A stretch of 64,000 nt of DNA from an uncultured Atopobiaceae bacterium (GTDB lineage: Bacteria > Actinomycetota > Coriobacteriia > Coriobacteriales > Atopobiaceae), in assembly GCA_944320975.1 (NCBI GenBank), contig CALUJM010000001.1, forward strand, positions 1 through 64,000, given 5' to 3'. A model generated the notes under the pieces. It was not told the origin of the DNA, did no database searches, and worked only from the letters and a program-made list of their open reading frames with translations. Shown piece after piece: positions 24,786 through 32,818 of this stretch. The position numbers were made by a program, and so were the translations under genes. Position 1 is the first letter of the stretch. Every line of letters starts with the position of its first letter.

Positions 24786-25493
24786 TCAGCTCGGGCGGGC
24801 CGCGAGCGCGTGGGCGACCACGAGCGCGCGGACGGCGGGGAGCTCCGCGAGGGAGTGCGACCAGGGCTCGACCACGAGGCCCGCGCGCTCGAGTGCGGCG
24901 CGCAGGTCGACCAGCACGTCGCGGCGGGCGTGCGCGCCGAGCGACATGAGGAACGGGCCGAGAAGGACCTCGCGCTCGGGACGGTCGACGAGGCGGGCGA
25001 AAAGGCGCTCCGGGGAGTCGACGAGCACGTCAGGGCGACCGGCGGCCGCAAGGGCGGACTCGAGCCGGGCGAACGCCGCCTCGCACTCCGGGCCGCGGTG
25101 CCCCGCGAGCGCGACCACGCGCCCGGGGCGCGCCGGAAACGCCGCGTCGAGCGCCGGCGCCGCAGCAGCATGGTCCTTCTCGGTTGCAAGCAGGGGCGCT
25201 GCGAAGCAGAGTGACTCAAAGCCGGGGGAGGCGTTACGCGCCGCCGTCTCCGCCTCGCGCTGCAGCCCGCCGTCGACCACGTGCGTGGTCGTCACGAGGG
25301 CGCGGCGGACCCCGCTATCGCGCAGCTCGGCGAGTACGTCCGGAAGCGTCGCCCCCACGGGCCGACCGCCCGTTCGGGCGCGCACCGCCACGTCGGCGCC
25401 GACCGCCGCGGCGAGCTCCCCGACAAGCGCGGCTATTCCCGTATCGTTCTTCTCGCCCGAGAGACAGCCGGCTATGACCAGCGCACGTGACAC
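24786..25493 (-). CDS. CbiK-like chelatase-family protein
   Basis: 235 residues. The layout resembles CbiK-type sirohydrochlorin cobaltochelatases: N-terminal ALVIAGCLSGEKNDTG, TTTHVVDGG in the first half, LAGHRGPECEAAFARL in the middle, and LLGPFLMSLGAHARRDVL near the end, where CbiK has the GdHa.nDm metal-site motif. I start at GTG 25493 (GGAG 5 nt upstream); the longer frame reads through repeat cluster D. It is shorter than classical CbiK (about 260) and no corrin genes are nearby, so the substrate is doubtful. Confidence 0.6.
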   Translation of the reverse strand: MSRALVIAGCLSGEKNDTGIAALVGELAAAVGADVAVRARTGGRPVGATLPDVLAELRDSGVRRALVTTTHVVDGGLQREAETAARNASPGFESLCFAAPLLATEKDHAAAAPALDAAFPARPGRVVALAGHRGPECEAAFARLESALAAAGRPDVLVDSPERLFARLVDRPEREVLLGPFLMSLGAHARRDVLVDLRAALERAGLVVEPWSHSLAELPAVRALVVAHALAARPS

Positions 25494-25529
25494 GTTCGCT
25501 CCACATCCCGTCCGTTGCGAATAAGGCCT

Positions 25530-25648
25530 GGTGCCGGATTTCCCGCAACTGCGTATGCGACGCACGCAGATAGGGCAAATCCGGCACCAATTCACGCAGA
25601 TGAGCTGTTTTTGGCACCAAAACACGCAGACGCCGGAAATCCGGCACC
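25530..25648. repeat. Inverted-repeat cluster D, copy 2
   Basis: Same order of GGTGCCGGA, CTGCGTATGCG, ACGCAGAT, CCGGCACCAATT, ACGCAGATG, TTTTTGGCACCA and CCGGCACC blocks as at 5006-5153. It occupies the gap between the CbiK-like gene and the NifX-like gene. Confidence 0.8.
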
Positions 25649-25679
25649 GCGGCCGGCGCCCGCGACGCCGCAACCGGCG

Positions 25680-26042
25680 CTAGTGGTGGCAGGCGTGCTC
25701 CTCGCCCATGACGGGGAGCGTGCCGGCGGCGGCCATCTGCGCGACGTCGCCCACGCCGGGCGTCTGGTTCTCAAAGTAGACGGTGATGCCCGCCTGCGCG
25801 AAGCCCATCATCGGGCGCATGCCCATGCCGGCAGCGACGATGGCATCGATGCCGTTCTGGGCGAGCAGCGCCACGGGGCGCATGCAGCCGCCCTCCTCGT
25901 GGGGCGGGTTGTCGATGACGCTCACGTCGCCGACCTCGCCGTCCTCGACGTCGACCACGGTGAAGCAGTCGCAGTGGCCAAAGTGACCGGAGCGCTCGCA
26001 GTCCAGACCGCCCTTCCCGAGGGTGGGGATGGCAACCTTCAT
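25680..26042 (-). CDS. NifB/NifX-like (dinitrogenase FeMo-cofactor family) protein
   Basis: 120 residues of the small NifX/NafY/VnfX fold: MKVAIPTLGKGGLDCERSGHFGHCDCFTVVD, then DAIVAAGMGMRPMMGFAQAG and a Cys/His C-terminus (EEHACHH). Stand-alone members occur widely in anaerobes with no nitrogenase and may bind Fe-S or metal clusters. GGAGATTCCC precedes the ATG. Stand-alone gene; the function is inferred only at family level. Confidence 0.85.
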   Translation of the reverse strand: MKVAIPTLGKGGLDCERSGHFGHCDCFTVVDVEDGEVGDVSVIDNPPHEEGGCMRPVALLAQNGIDAIVAAGMGMRPMMGFAQAGITVYFENQTPGVGDVAQMAAAGTLPVMGEEHACHH

Positions 26043-26195
26043 GGGAATCTCCTCTCTTTGCGGGCGAGACGTGGAGCGCCGCCCGCGCCTGTTGTCGAGC
26101 CCATTCTAGTAGACCGGACGTCGCGCGCCCTCCATAACGAGCGCGGCAACCTCCTCGTAGTCCACCCCGTCAGACGCGCCCGCCATCCCGCGGCC

Positions 26196-27014
26196 CTACC
26201 CCGCCAGGCCGAGGTCGTGCAGCACCTGCGCCACGCCATCGCAATCGTTGCCCGGGGCGTGAAGCGGCATGCGACCGAGGAGCTCGGCGGGCGCGTTGCC
26301 CATGAGATAGCCGCGGCCGACGGCCTCGAGCATGGGCACGTCATTGTAGTTGTCCCCAAAGGCGACGGCATCCGACGGGTCTATGCCCCAGAGGTCGCAG
26401 AGGGTGCGAACGGCCCGTGCCTTGGTGGAGCCGGCGCGCATGACCTCTATGAGAGTGTCCGAGGATTTGGCAATGGCGAGGCCGGGGAAGCGCTCGCGCA
26501 GCCTTTGCTCGATCTCGTCCGTCTTTTCGGGGTTGCAGAGGCAGAGCACCTTCTGGACCTCGTCGCGCTCGATTGAGGCGACGGACCCCTCGCGCGCCTG
26601 CGCCATCACGATGCGCTCCTCCTCCCGCAGGCGCGGGTCACCCTTGTCCGGCGCCACCCAGTCCTCAAAGGAGTACGCGCTCCAGGTCATGTCGAGCCCC
26701 TCCGCCTCCGCAAACTCCACGACCTCCTGGGCCTGCGCACGCGTAAGGCCGTGGTGGTAGATGACGTTGCGCCGCTCGTCGAGAATGACTCCCCCGCTGT
26801 AGGTCACGACGGTACACGAGATGTCGTTCTGCTCGAGCAGCGGATAGGTGCCCGTGATGCCGCGCGCGGTCACGATGACAAACGGGACGCCCGCCGCCTG
26901 AGTCTGCGCGATCGCTCGGCGCGTGCGCGGCGTGACCCTGTGCTCCGAGTTAAGCAGCGTTCCGTCTATGTCGCTGAAGACGGCGGTGTGAGGCGCAGGG
27001 TTCTTCTCGTCCAT
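26196..27014 (-). CDS. Cof-type HAD-superfamily phosphatase
   Basis: 272 residues with motif I FSDIDGTLLNSEHR, motif II VIVTARG and motif IV AFGDNYNDVPML. ATG 27014 has GGGAGAGAA just upstream. It diverges from the GntR regulator at 27140 across a 125-bp region holding a dyad operator, so it is a likely regulatory target. The substrate is unknown. Confidence 0.9.
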   Translation of the reverse strand: MDEKNPAPHTAVFSDIDGTLLNSEHRVTPRTRRAIAQTQAAGVPFVIVTARGITGTYPLLEQNDISCTVVTYSGGVILDERRNVIYHHGLTRAQAQEVVEFAEAEGLDMTWSAYSFEDWVAPDKGDPRLREEERIVMAQAREGSVASIERDEVQKVLCLCNPEKTDEIEQRLRERFPGLAIAKSSDTLIEVMRAGSTKARAVRTLCDLWGIDPSDAVAFGDNYNDVPMLEAVGRGYLMGNAPAELLGRMPLHAPGNDCDGVAQVLHDLGLAG

Positions 27015-27065
27015 TTCTCTCTCCCGTGACGCGTGCCCTATACTTGTCCCGAAGGTCAATGTCCT

Positions 27066-27089
27066 AATGTATGGTATGTACCGTACATT
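27066..27089. promoter_or_regulatory. 24-bp dyad operator, likely for the GntR regulator
   Basis: AATGTA-TGGTA-TG-TACCG-TACATT is nearly perfectly symmetric (10 of 12 base pairs). The GGTA..TACC core is like that of HutC-family sites. It lies between the divergent HAD phosphatase and GntR genes, 51 bp before the regulator ATG and about 20 bp after a TATACT at 27038-27044. Confidence 0.7.
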
Positions 27090-27139
27090 GGAATCATCAT
27101 AGCACCGCAGGAGGCGCGCGCAAGACCGAGGAGGCACTT

Positions 27140-27892
27140 ATGGACCCTCTCCATCTCATAGCCGTCGAGCCGCTTGACCCAGAGGCGGAGGCCCCGCTCT
27201 ACCAGCAGCTCGAGCAGCGCCTGCTCCAGCTCATAGCTTCCGGGGCGTTGGACGGGGAGACCCCGCTCCCAACCGAGATGGAGCTCTGCGAGGCCTTTGG
27301 ACTCTCGCGCGCCACCGTGAGACGCTGCTTCGCGGACCTCGTGAAGGAGGGGCGCGTGGTCCGGCGGCGCGGCCAAGGCACCTTCGTCGCCAGGGAGAAG
27401 GCCAGCCACTCCGGGCCCTTCCTCAACTTCTCGCAGCGCATGGCCAGCTCCGGGCGAACGTCGTCCTCGCGCGTGGTCATCTTTGGCCAGGAGCGCGCCG
27501 CGGGAGGCGTCGCGCGTCGACTGCGCCTTGAGGAGGGCGAGCCGGTGTACCGCATCCGTCGCGTGCGACTTGCGGACGGGCGCCCCATGACCATGGACAC
27601 GTCCCACGTCCCGTGCTCGCTCTGCCCCAATCTCGCGCAGGAGGACCTCACCGGCTCGCTCTACGCCCTGCTTGCCGAGCAAGCCGGCCTGCTTCCTGCC
27701 AGGGCCGACGAGCACTTCGAGGCCGTTGGGCTCACGGACGCGGAGGCAGAGATTTTTGACATGGAGGCCGGCTCGCCCGCGTTCCTCATCACGCGCACGA
27801 CCTACGACCAGCACGGCCTGCCGTTTGAGACCGCCGTCACCGTGGCACCCGGAGACCGCAACAGCTATGAGGTCTCGACCAGCGCGTCATAG
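27140..27892 (+). CDS. GntR-family (HutC type) transcriptional regulator
   Basis: 250 residues: winged-helix DNA-binding domain at about 15-80 (LYQQLEQRLLQLIASG, LPTEMELCEAFGLSRATVRR, RVVRRRGQGTFVA), then a UTRA effector domain ending in FETAVTVAPGDRNSYEVS. UTRA ligands are often phosphosugars, which would suit the divergent HAD phosphatase, but that is inference. The ATG at 27140 has GAGGAGG 5-7 nt upstream. Confidence 0.93.
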   Translation: MDPLHLIAVEPLDPEAEAPLYQQLEQRLLQLIASGALDGETPLPTEMELCEAFGLSRATVRRCFADLVKEGRVVRRRGQGTFVAREKASHSGPFLNFSQRMASSGRTSSSRVVIFGQERAAGGVARRLRLEEGEPVYRIRRVRLADGRPMTMDTSHVPCSLCPNLAQEDLTGSLYALLAEQAGLLPARADEHFEAVGLTDAEAEIFDMEAGSPAFLITRTTYDQHGLPFETAVTVAPGDRNSYEVSTSAS

Positions 27893-27923
27893 CGCCGGGA
27901 CCCGTGACCCTTCCGCGACAAAT

Positions 27924-27959
27924 ACCCGGCCGCCGTCACAAATCCCATAACGGCCGGGT
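27924..27959. terminator. Hairpin after the GntR gene
   Basis: ACCCGGCCG / CGGCCGGGT with an 18-nt loop, 31 bp past the stop codon and without a T-run; probably a weak terminator. Confidence 0.45.
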
Positions 27960-28028
27960 GGAGCAGGGGCCTACTATGAATCAAAATGCGCCGCGGGGAG
28001 CGGCGCGGACCGTCTGGAGAGGAACGCC

Positions 28029-30608
28029 ATGAGATACCTGATCGTCGGCGGCGTGGCCGCCGGAACAAAGGTCGCGGCAAAGCTCAAGCGCTGCGACCGC
28101 TCGGCCGAGGTCACCGTGATCACCAAGGGCGAGGACATCAGCTACGCCGGCTGCGGGCTGCCGTACTACATCGGCGGCGACATCCAGACCCGCAGCGAGC
28201 TCATCGTCAACACGCCGGCGGCCTACGAGGGCCTCACCGGCGTGGAGGTGCACACGGGCGTGGAGGCCACGGCACTTGACGCCGCGGCGCACGAGGTCAC
28301 GGTGCGCGAGAAGGACGGCTCGGAGCATGCCGAGAAGTACGACAAGCTGGTCGTCGCCACCGGAGCCTCGCCGATTGTGCCCGCGAGCATCCCCGGCACC
28401 GACCTGCCCGGCGTCTTCACCGTGCGCACGCCGGACGACGCCGAGGCCATCCGGTCCTACGCAGACGCCGGCGCACGTCGCGCGGTGATCGTGGGCGCCG
28501 GCTTCATCGGCCTGGAGGTTGCCGAGAACCTGCTCGCGCGCGGCCTCTCCGTCACCGTGATCGACGCGATGCCGCAGATCCTGCCCAACGTCTTTGACCC
28601 CGAGATGGCCGGCTTCGCCCAGCGTCAGCTCAAGGCTGCCGGGATGCGCGTCATGACGTCGTGCCCGCTGGCGGCCATCAAGGGCGCCGAGAAGGTCGAG
28701 GGCGTGGAGACCGGCGCGGGAACGCTGCCGGCTGACCTCGTGATCCTCTCCATCGGCATCCGGCCCAACACGGCGTGGCTCGAGGGCTCGGGCATCGAGC
28801 TCGACCGCGGCTGCGTGGTTGTGGACGAGTTCGGCTCCACCAACGTGGCCGACGTCTACGCCGCCGGCGACTGCGCCGAGGTCACGAACGCGATCACCGG
28901 GCACCCGTTCTGGAGCGCCATGGGCTCGACGGCCAACATCGCCGGCCGCGCGATCGCCCGCACGCTCACGGGCACGCCGACCGCCTACCCCGGCGCGCTC
29001 GGCACCGGCGTGGTGCGCCTGCTGCCCTCGCTCAACGGCGGCCGCACCGGCCTCACCGAGGCGGCGGCGCGCGAGGCGGGCTTCGACCCGGTGAGCGTCA
29101 CCTCGGTCGTGGACGACAAGGCCCACTACTACCCCGGATCCTCGAGCTTCTTCGTGAAGCTCATCGCGGACCGCGCGTCGCACCGCCTGCTCGGTGTGCA
29201 GGTGCTCGGCGCCGGAGCCGTGGACAAGGTCACCGACGTCGTCGTGACCGCGCTCTACCAGAAAGCGCGCGTGGAGGACCTCGACCTGATGGACCTCTCG
29301 TACGCGCCGCCCTTCTCGACCGCCATCCACCCGCTGGTCACGACCGCCTACATCCTGGAGAACAAGCTCGCGGGCGAGCTCGAGAGCTTCACGCCGGCCG
29401 AGTACGCCGCCGGCGCCGCCGCAGACTACCACGTGATTGACGTGCTGCCCGCGCCCACCATCCCCGGTGCGGAGTGGGTCGACCTCACCAAAATCGGGCC
29501 GGACGGACTGCCCGGGCACGAGAAGGACGAGAAGCTCCTGCTCGTCTGCGCCAAGGGCAAGCGCGGCTACTTCACGCAGAACCGCCTCAAGGCCGCGGGC
29601 TACACGCAAACGCGCGTACTCGAGGGCGGAATCACCTTCAACGAGGTCCACGTGCCGCGCCCGGCCGGCAAGAAGCTCCCCGCCGCCGAGGTCAAGCGCC
29701 TCAAGGGGCTGGGCTGCCTGCAGGACAAGCGCTTTGACGACGTCTTCAACATCCGCGTGATCACGCGCAACGGCAAGATCACGGTGGACGAGCAACGCGC
29801 CGTGGCCGAGGCCGCCGAGCGCTTTGGTTCCGGCGAGGTCACGATGACCACGCGCCTCACGCTGGAGATCCAGGGCGTGAAGTACGACAACATCGATGCC
29901 TGCATCGGCTTCCTGCAAGACCACGGCCTCGACGCCGGCGGCACCGGCTCCAAGGTGCGCCCGGTCGTGAGCTGCAAGGGCACCACCTGCCAGTACGGCC
30001 TGATCGACACCTTTGATCTCTCCGAGAAGCTGCACGAGCGCTTCTACGTGGGCTACCACGGCGTGGACCTGCCGCACAAGTTCAAGATCGCCGTGGGCGG
30101 CTGCCCCAACATGTGCGTCAAGCCCGACCTCAACGACCTGGGCATCGTCGGCCAGCGCGTGCCGCAGATCGACCTCGAGAAGTGTCGCGCGTGCAAGGTC
30201 TGCCAGGTCGTGAAGGCGTGCCCGATGGGCGACGCGCAGATCGGGGCGGACGGCAAGATCACCATAGACGGCTCCGCGTGCAACCACTGCGGACGCTGCG
30301 TGGGCGCGTGCCCGTTTGGCGCCGTGACCGAGGGTCTTGCCGGCTACAAGGTCTACATCGGCGGACGCTGGGGCAAGAAGGTCGCGCACGGGCAGGCGCT
30401 GGACAAGATCTTCACCAGCGAGGACGAGGTCATGGACCTCGTGGAGCGCGCGATCCTCTTCTTCCGCGACGAGGGCGAGAGCGGCGAGCGCTTCGCCGAC
30501 ACCGTTGCGCGCCTCGGCTTTGACTACGTGCAGGAGAAGCTGCTGACCGCGCCCATCGATAAGGACGCCATTCTGGGCAAGACCGTCATCGGCGGCGCCA
30601 CCTGCTAG
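28029..30608 (+). CDS. Fused CoA-disulfide reductase / rhodanese / sulfite-reductase-like ferredoxin protein
   Basis: 859 residues with several redox modules. 1-450: pyridine-nucleotide disulfide oxidoreductase of the CoADR/Npsr type, with FAD motif VGGVAAGTKVAAKL and the single redox Cys in SYAGCGLPYY. About 470-555: rhodanese-like domain with active-site Cys in LLLVCAKGKRG. About 575-720: nitrite/sulfite-reductase-like region with SCKGTTCQYGLID and GGCPNMC as putative siroheme/4Fe-4S ligands. About 720-765: two 4Fe-4S motifs (CRACKVCQVVKACP, CNHCGRCVGACP). A role in polysulfide or sulfite reduction is inferred. Ribosome-binding site GGAGAGGAACGCC. The stop is followed at once by palindrome B. 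Confidence 0.88.
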   Translation: MRYLIVGGVAAGTKVAAKLKRCDRSAEVTVITKGEDISYAGCGLPYYIGGDIQTRSELIVNTPAAYEGLTGVEVHTGVEATALDAAAHEVTVREKDGSEHAEKYDKLVVATGASPIVPASIPGTDLPGVFTVRTPDDAEAIRSYADAGARRAVIVGAGFIGLEVAENLLARGLSVTVIDAMPQILPNVFDPEMAGFAQRQLKAAGMRVMTSCPLAAIKGAEKVEGVETGAGTLPADLVILSIGIRPNTAWLEGSGIELDRGCVVVDEFGSTNVADVYAAGDCAEVTNAITGHPFWSAMGSTANIAGRAIARTLTGTPTAYPGALGTGVVRLLPSLNGGRTGLTEAAAREAGFDPVSVTSVVDDKAHYYPGSSSFFVKLIADRASHRLLGVQVLGAGAVDKVTDVVVTALYQKARVEDLDLMDLSYAPPFSTAIHPLVTTAYILENKLAGELESFTPAEYAAGAAADYHVIDVLPAPTIPGAEWVDLTKIGPDGLPGHEKDEKLLLVCAKGKRGYFTQNRLKAAGYTQTRVLEGGITFNEVHVPRPAGKKLPAAEVKRLKGLGCLQDKRFDDVFNIRVITRNGKITVDEQRAVAEAAERFGSGEVTMTTRLTLEIQGVKYDNIDACIGFLQDHGLDAGGTGSKVRPVVSCKGTTCQYGLIDTFDLSEKLHERFYVGYHGVDLPHKFKIAVGGCPNMCVKPDLNDLGIVGQRVPQIDLEKCRACKVCQVVKACPMGDAQIGADGKITIDGSACNHCGRCVGACPFGAVTEGLAGYKVYIGGRWGKKVAHGQALDKIFTSEDEVMDLVERAILFFRDEGESGERFADTVARLGFDYVQEKLLTAPIDKDAILGKTVIGGATC

Positions 30609-30641
30609 TGATTCAAAAGGGGACAGTCCCCTTTTGAATCA
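30609..30641. repeat. Family B palindrome (GGGGACAGTCCCC)
   Basis: Perfect 15-bp arms TGATTCAAAAGGGGA / TCCCCTTTTGAATCA around CAG, starting at the base after the TAG stop of the 28029 gene. The T-rich flank lets it act as a terminator. Confidence 0.9.
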
Positions 30642-30697
30642 TTTTGGGCGGGCTCGGACGTGAATGTCCGGGCCCGCCCGTTCTTGTCGGCGACAGC

Positions 30698-30949
30698 CTA
30701 GGAATCAACGTCCACTGAGATGAGCAACTCTCGAACTCCTTCCGGAGCGCTAGCGTCGAGCACGGGTTCCGGAAGCGCACGGCCATTCTCGATATAAGAC
30801 TCAATCACAAGCTCGAGCGCCTCCGCGGCCATGTTCACCGCGTCGTCAAGATTGTCACCATCCGTATGGCACTCCGGAAGATCGGGGAACCACACGCTGT
30901 AGCCGCCGAGCTCGTTGGGCTCGAAGTAGCCGAGATAGTTGAGCCTCAT
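30698..30949 (-). CDS. HicB-family protein
   Basis: 83 residues: YLGYFEPNELGGYSVWFPDLPECHTDGDNLDDAVNMAAEALEL is the HicB partial RNase-H fold (Y.v.fPDLPgc.t.GDt..EA). HicB normally neutralises a HicA mRNA interferase, but no hicA is adjacent. It lies 11 bp downstream of the HigA-type gene on the same strand, so it appears to be the third gene of a TA operon. Confidence 0.88.
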   Translation of the reverse strand: MRLNYLGYFEPNELGGYSVWFPDLPECHTDGDNLDDAVNMAAEALELVIESYIENGRALPEPVLDASAPEGVRELLISVDVDS

Positions 30950-30960
30950 GGTTCGCCCCC

Positions 30961-31269
30961 TTATGCCTCCAGAATCCCGCCCTCGTCCTGTCCGCGGCCC
31001 TCAAAGCTAATCCTGAGCACCTTCCCCATCCCCTGCGCGAGCTTGGACAGCGTCCGGACGGTTGTGTTGGTATCCGCAGTCTCTATGAGGCTGATGGTCT
31101 TCTGAGGCACACCCGCCCTATCAGAGAGCTCCCTCTGCGAGAGACCGGACTCAGTGCGCGCCAGGACGAGCGCGCGCATGGCCTGGTACTCGCCCTCTCC
31201 ATCGCGCCACGCTTCTGCGAACTCAGGGTTCTCGAGCTGTCGATCGATGTACTCGTTAAGCGTCTTCAT
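30961..31269 (-). CDS. higA: XRE-family antitoxin, HigA type
   Basis: 102 residues. N-terminal helical part (MKTLNEYIDRQLENPEFAEAW) followed by an HTH at about 38-90 (SQRELSDRAGVPQKTISLIE). This is the layout of antitoxins paired with HigB/Gp49 toxins. The start overlaps the toxin 3' end by 14 nt, indicating coupling with toxin-first order as in higBA. Confidence 0.9.
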   Translation of the reverse strand: MKTLNEYIDRQLENPEFAEAWRDGEGEYQAMRALVLARTESGLSQRELSDRAGVPQKTISLIETADTNTTVRTLSKLAQGMGKVLRISFEGRGQDEGGILEA

Positions 31270-31609
31270 GATGGGTTTCCTCCCAGTCCCTTTTGCAGCG
31301 AAGTGCTCGCTCTATCTCACGACGCGGCGTTCTCTGACTCTTCTTAATGAATCCGCCCGTCACAACAATCGTCCGCCTGACGAAGAAAAAGTAGAAAACT
31401 CGAGTGATGTCGCTCCCAAACTTCGTCCTCAGCTCGAACAAACCGTCTCGAACGTGCTCCGTTTCCTCTCCGCGAAGCTGAGGGCCGAGCTCCTGAAGAA
31501 GCGTCAAACTCCTCAAGGTCTTTTCCCTCAGCTTGACCGGCAGACTATCCAAAAAATCTTGGACTGGAGCTTCGCCATTCGCTCTCTCGTAGAAAACCAC
31601 TTCATACAT
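31256..31609 (-). CDS. higB: HigB-type (phage Gp49-like) toxin
   Basis: 117 residues of the RelE-superfamily Gp49 subgroup: MYEVVFYERANGEAPVQDFLDSLP, HVRDGLFELRTKFGSDITRVFYFF, and a basic C-terminus IKKSQRTPRREIERAL. Predicted ribosome-dependent mRNA endonuclease. ATG 31609 has AAAGGAG 5 nt upstream. Base composition is lower in GC than surrounding housekeeping genes, consistent with acquisition. Confidence 0.9.
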   Translation of the reverse strand: MYEVVFYERANGEAPVQDFLDSLPVKLREKTLRSLTLLQELGPQLRGEETEHVRDGLFELRTKFGSDITRVFYFFFVRRTIVVTGGFIKKSQRTPRREIERALRCKRDWEETHHEDA

Positions 31610-31704
31610 TGCATCTCCTTTCGATGATAACATATATGTAGTCGTTCGCTAGACGAAAAGTACCTTGCGAGTGAGTTGCAGGCCACTCGTTTATCCGTTC
31701 CTCT

Positions 31705-31710
31705 ATTATA
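31705..31710 (-). promoter_or_regulatory. Candidate extended -10 for the higBA-hicB operon
   Basis: TTTGTATAATAG on the minus strand about 95 bp upstream of the toxin start; a short ACATATGT palindrome lies just upstream at about 31713-31720 and a second CATATATG at about 31630, both possible HigA contacts. The 290-bp gap 31610-31900 is AT-richer than average and holds nothing else I recognise. Confidence 0.5.
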
Positions 31711-31900
31711 CAAACATATGTTCTGTTTCTGAGGCGAATTCTGCGAAAGATTGTCCCCGCTCCATACGCCACTGACCACGCTCACAAGAGAAATCGTCTG
31801 CCTGAGCCAGTTATGGGCTATGGGGGCATTTTGCAGGTGGCGAGGACGGTGCGCCTATTGCTCGTCGGTCAGAGCGCCCGCTGGACAGAATTTGCGGGCG

Positions 31901-32698
31901 CTACTCCTTTGACGCGTTATAGGAAATATCCGCATCCAGCGCAGTAATGAGAGAGGCCTTAAGAACATCCAACTTGGCTGCCTCACAGGGATAGAGCAAA
32001 ACGTAGACATGCTGTTTGTACTTCACGTCAGAATAGACGTCCACGTTCCCGAGCCCGACGATGTCCGCACGGATGCTGGCGCCCATGTTCTCGGAGCTGC
32101 CAATGTAGATGTCTCTGAAAGAGCCGTAGTCGTCCTTCTTAACCGCCCCAGGATAGGTCGCAATGGCATAGCAGCCGCAGTAGGCAAGGGACCCACCGTT
32201 TGCCTGATCGAGTTTCTCCTGCGTATCCCAATTCTCAAGGAATTGGGATACTGACATACGAATACCTGCGCCATCCAGCAGCGCTCGTCGGGCCTCGCGA
32301 CGGGCCTTCTCCTGCGCCCTCGCGTCAAATGACTTCTTGATTGCGCCCCCAGCCGCCTGTCCCTTCTCGCCAACCACCGCAGCCGCACCTCGGGCGGCAC
32401 TGAAGATCTTCTCGGCCTGCCCGCCCAGGGCGTCGGGCGCTTTCTCTTGAATCTTGCTAGCAACCTGCCCGGCAACAGGGGCAACATCGGGAAGGTGGTT
32501 GATGATTAGACGCGCCTTGGGGGCATACTTGAGCGCCTTAGTCGCCACCGTTGCCGCAGCACTTCCCCCAGGGATAAACGAGACGGCAATCTCGGCGATG
32601 TCAATCACGGCGTTGGCTGCATTTACGTAGTCTTCCGCCGACCGCTTGAGCGGGGCCTCAGGACTGCTCTCGACTTCTTCGGGACGACTGTCAATCAT
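31901..32698 (-). CDS. Protein with C-terminal GIY-YIG-like domain
   Basis: 265 residues. The N-terminal half is Ala-rich and hydrophobic (AVIDIAEIAVSFIPGGSAAATVATKAL), then a basic helix (about 125-145). The C-terminal 95 residues read YCGCYAIATYPG..., IYIGSSENMGASIR, YVLLYPCEAAKLDVLKASLITALDADISYN, the outline of a GIY-YIG nuclease, but the first motif is GCY and the usual catalytic Glu before the last helix is Lys. Activity is therefore doubtful. ATG 32698 has GGAAGGG upstream. Confidence 0.55.
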   Translation of the reverse strand: MIDSRPEEVESSPEAPLKRSAEDYVNAANAVIDIAEIAVSFIPGGSAAATVATKALKYAPKARLIINHLPDVAPVAGQVASKIQEKAPDALGGQAEKIFSAARGAAAVVGEKGQAAGGAIKKSFDARAQEKARREARRALLDGAGIRMSVSQFLENWDTQEKLDQANGGSLAYCGCYAIATYPGAVKKDDYGSFRDIYIGSSENMGASIRADIVGLGNVDVYSDVKYKQHVYVLLYPCEAAKLDVLKASLITALDADISYNASKE

Positions 32699-32818
32699 GA
32701 GGCACCCTTCCAACGATTGAGATCACAGTGATCTTCATAGCGGCTTTGCCCGTATCGCATTACTTCTAGAACCTCAGCCCTCGGCAAGAGCGTGGCGCCG
32801 CTCAACTCATTCCAAACG

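Noticed and set aside
24786..25673. Longer version of the CbiK-like gene starting at 25673
   Set aside because: The extra 60 codons read through repeat cluster D and are Cys/Arg-rich; GTG 25493 has a good ribosome-binding site and a family-like N-terminus.
27981..30389. An 802-codon minus-strand frame opposite the CoA-disulfide reductase fusion
   Set aside because: Composition (Val-Leu-Ala-His-Asp rich) and full overlap with a well-supported gene mark it as a shadow.
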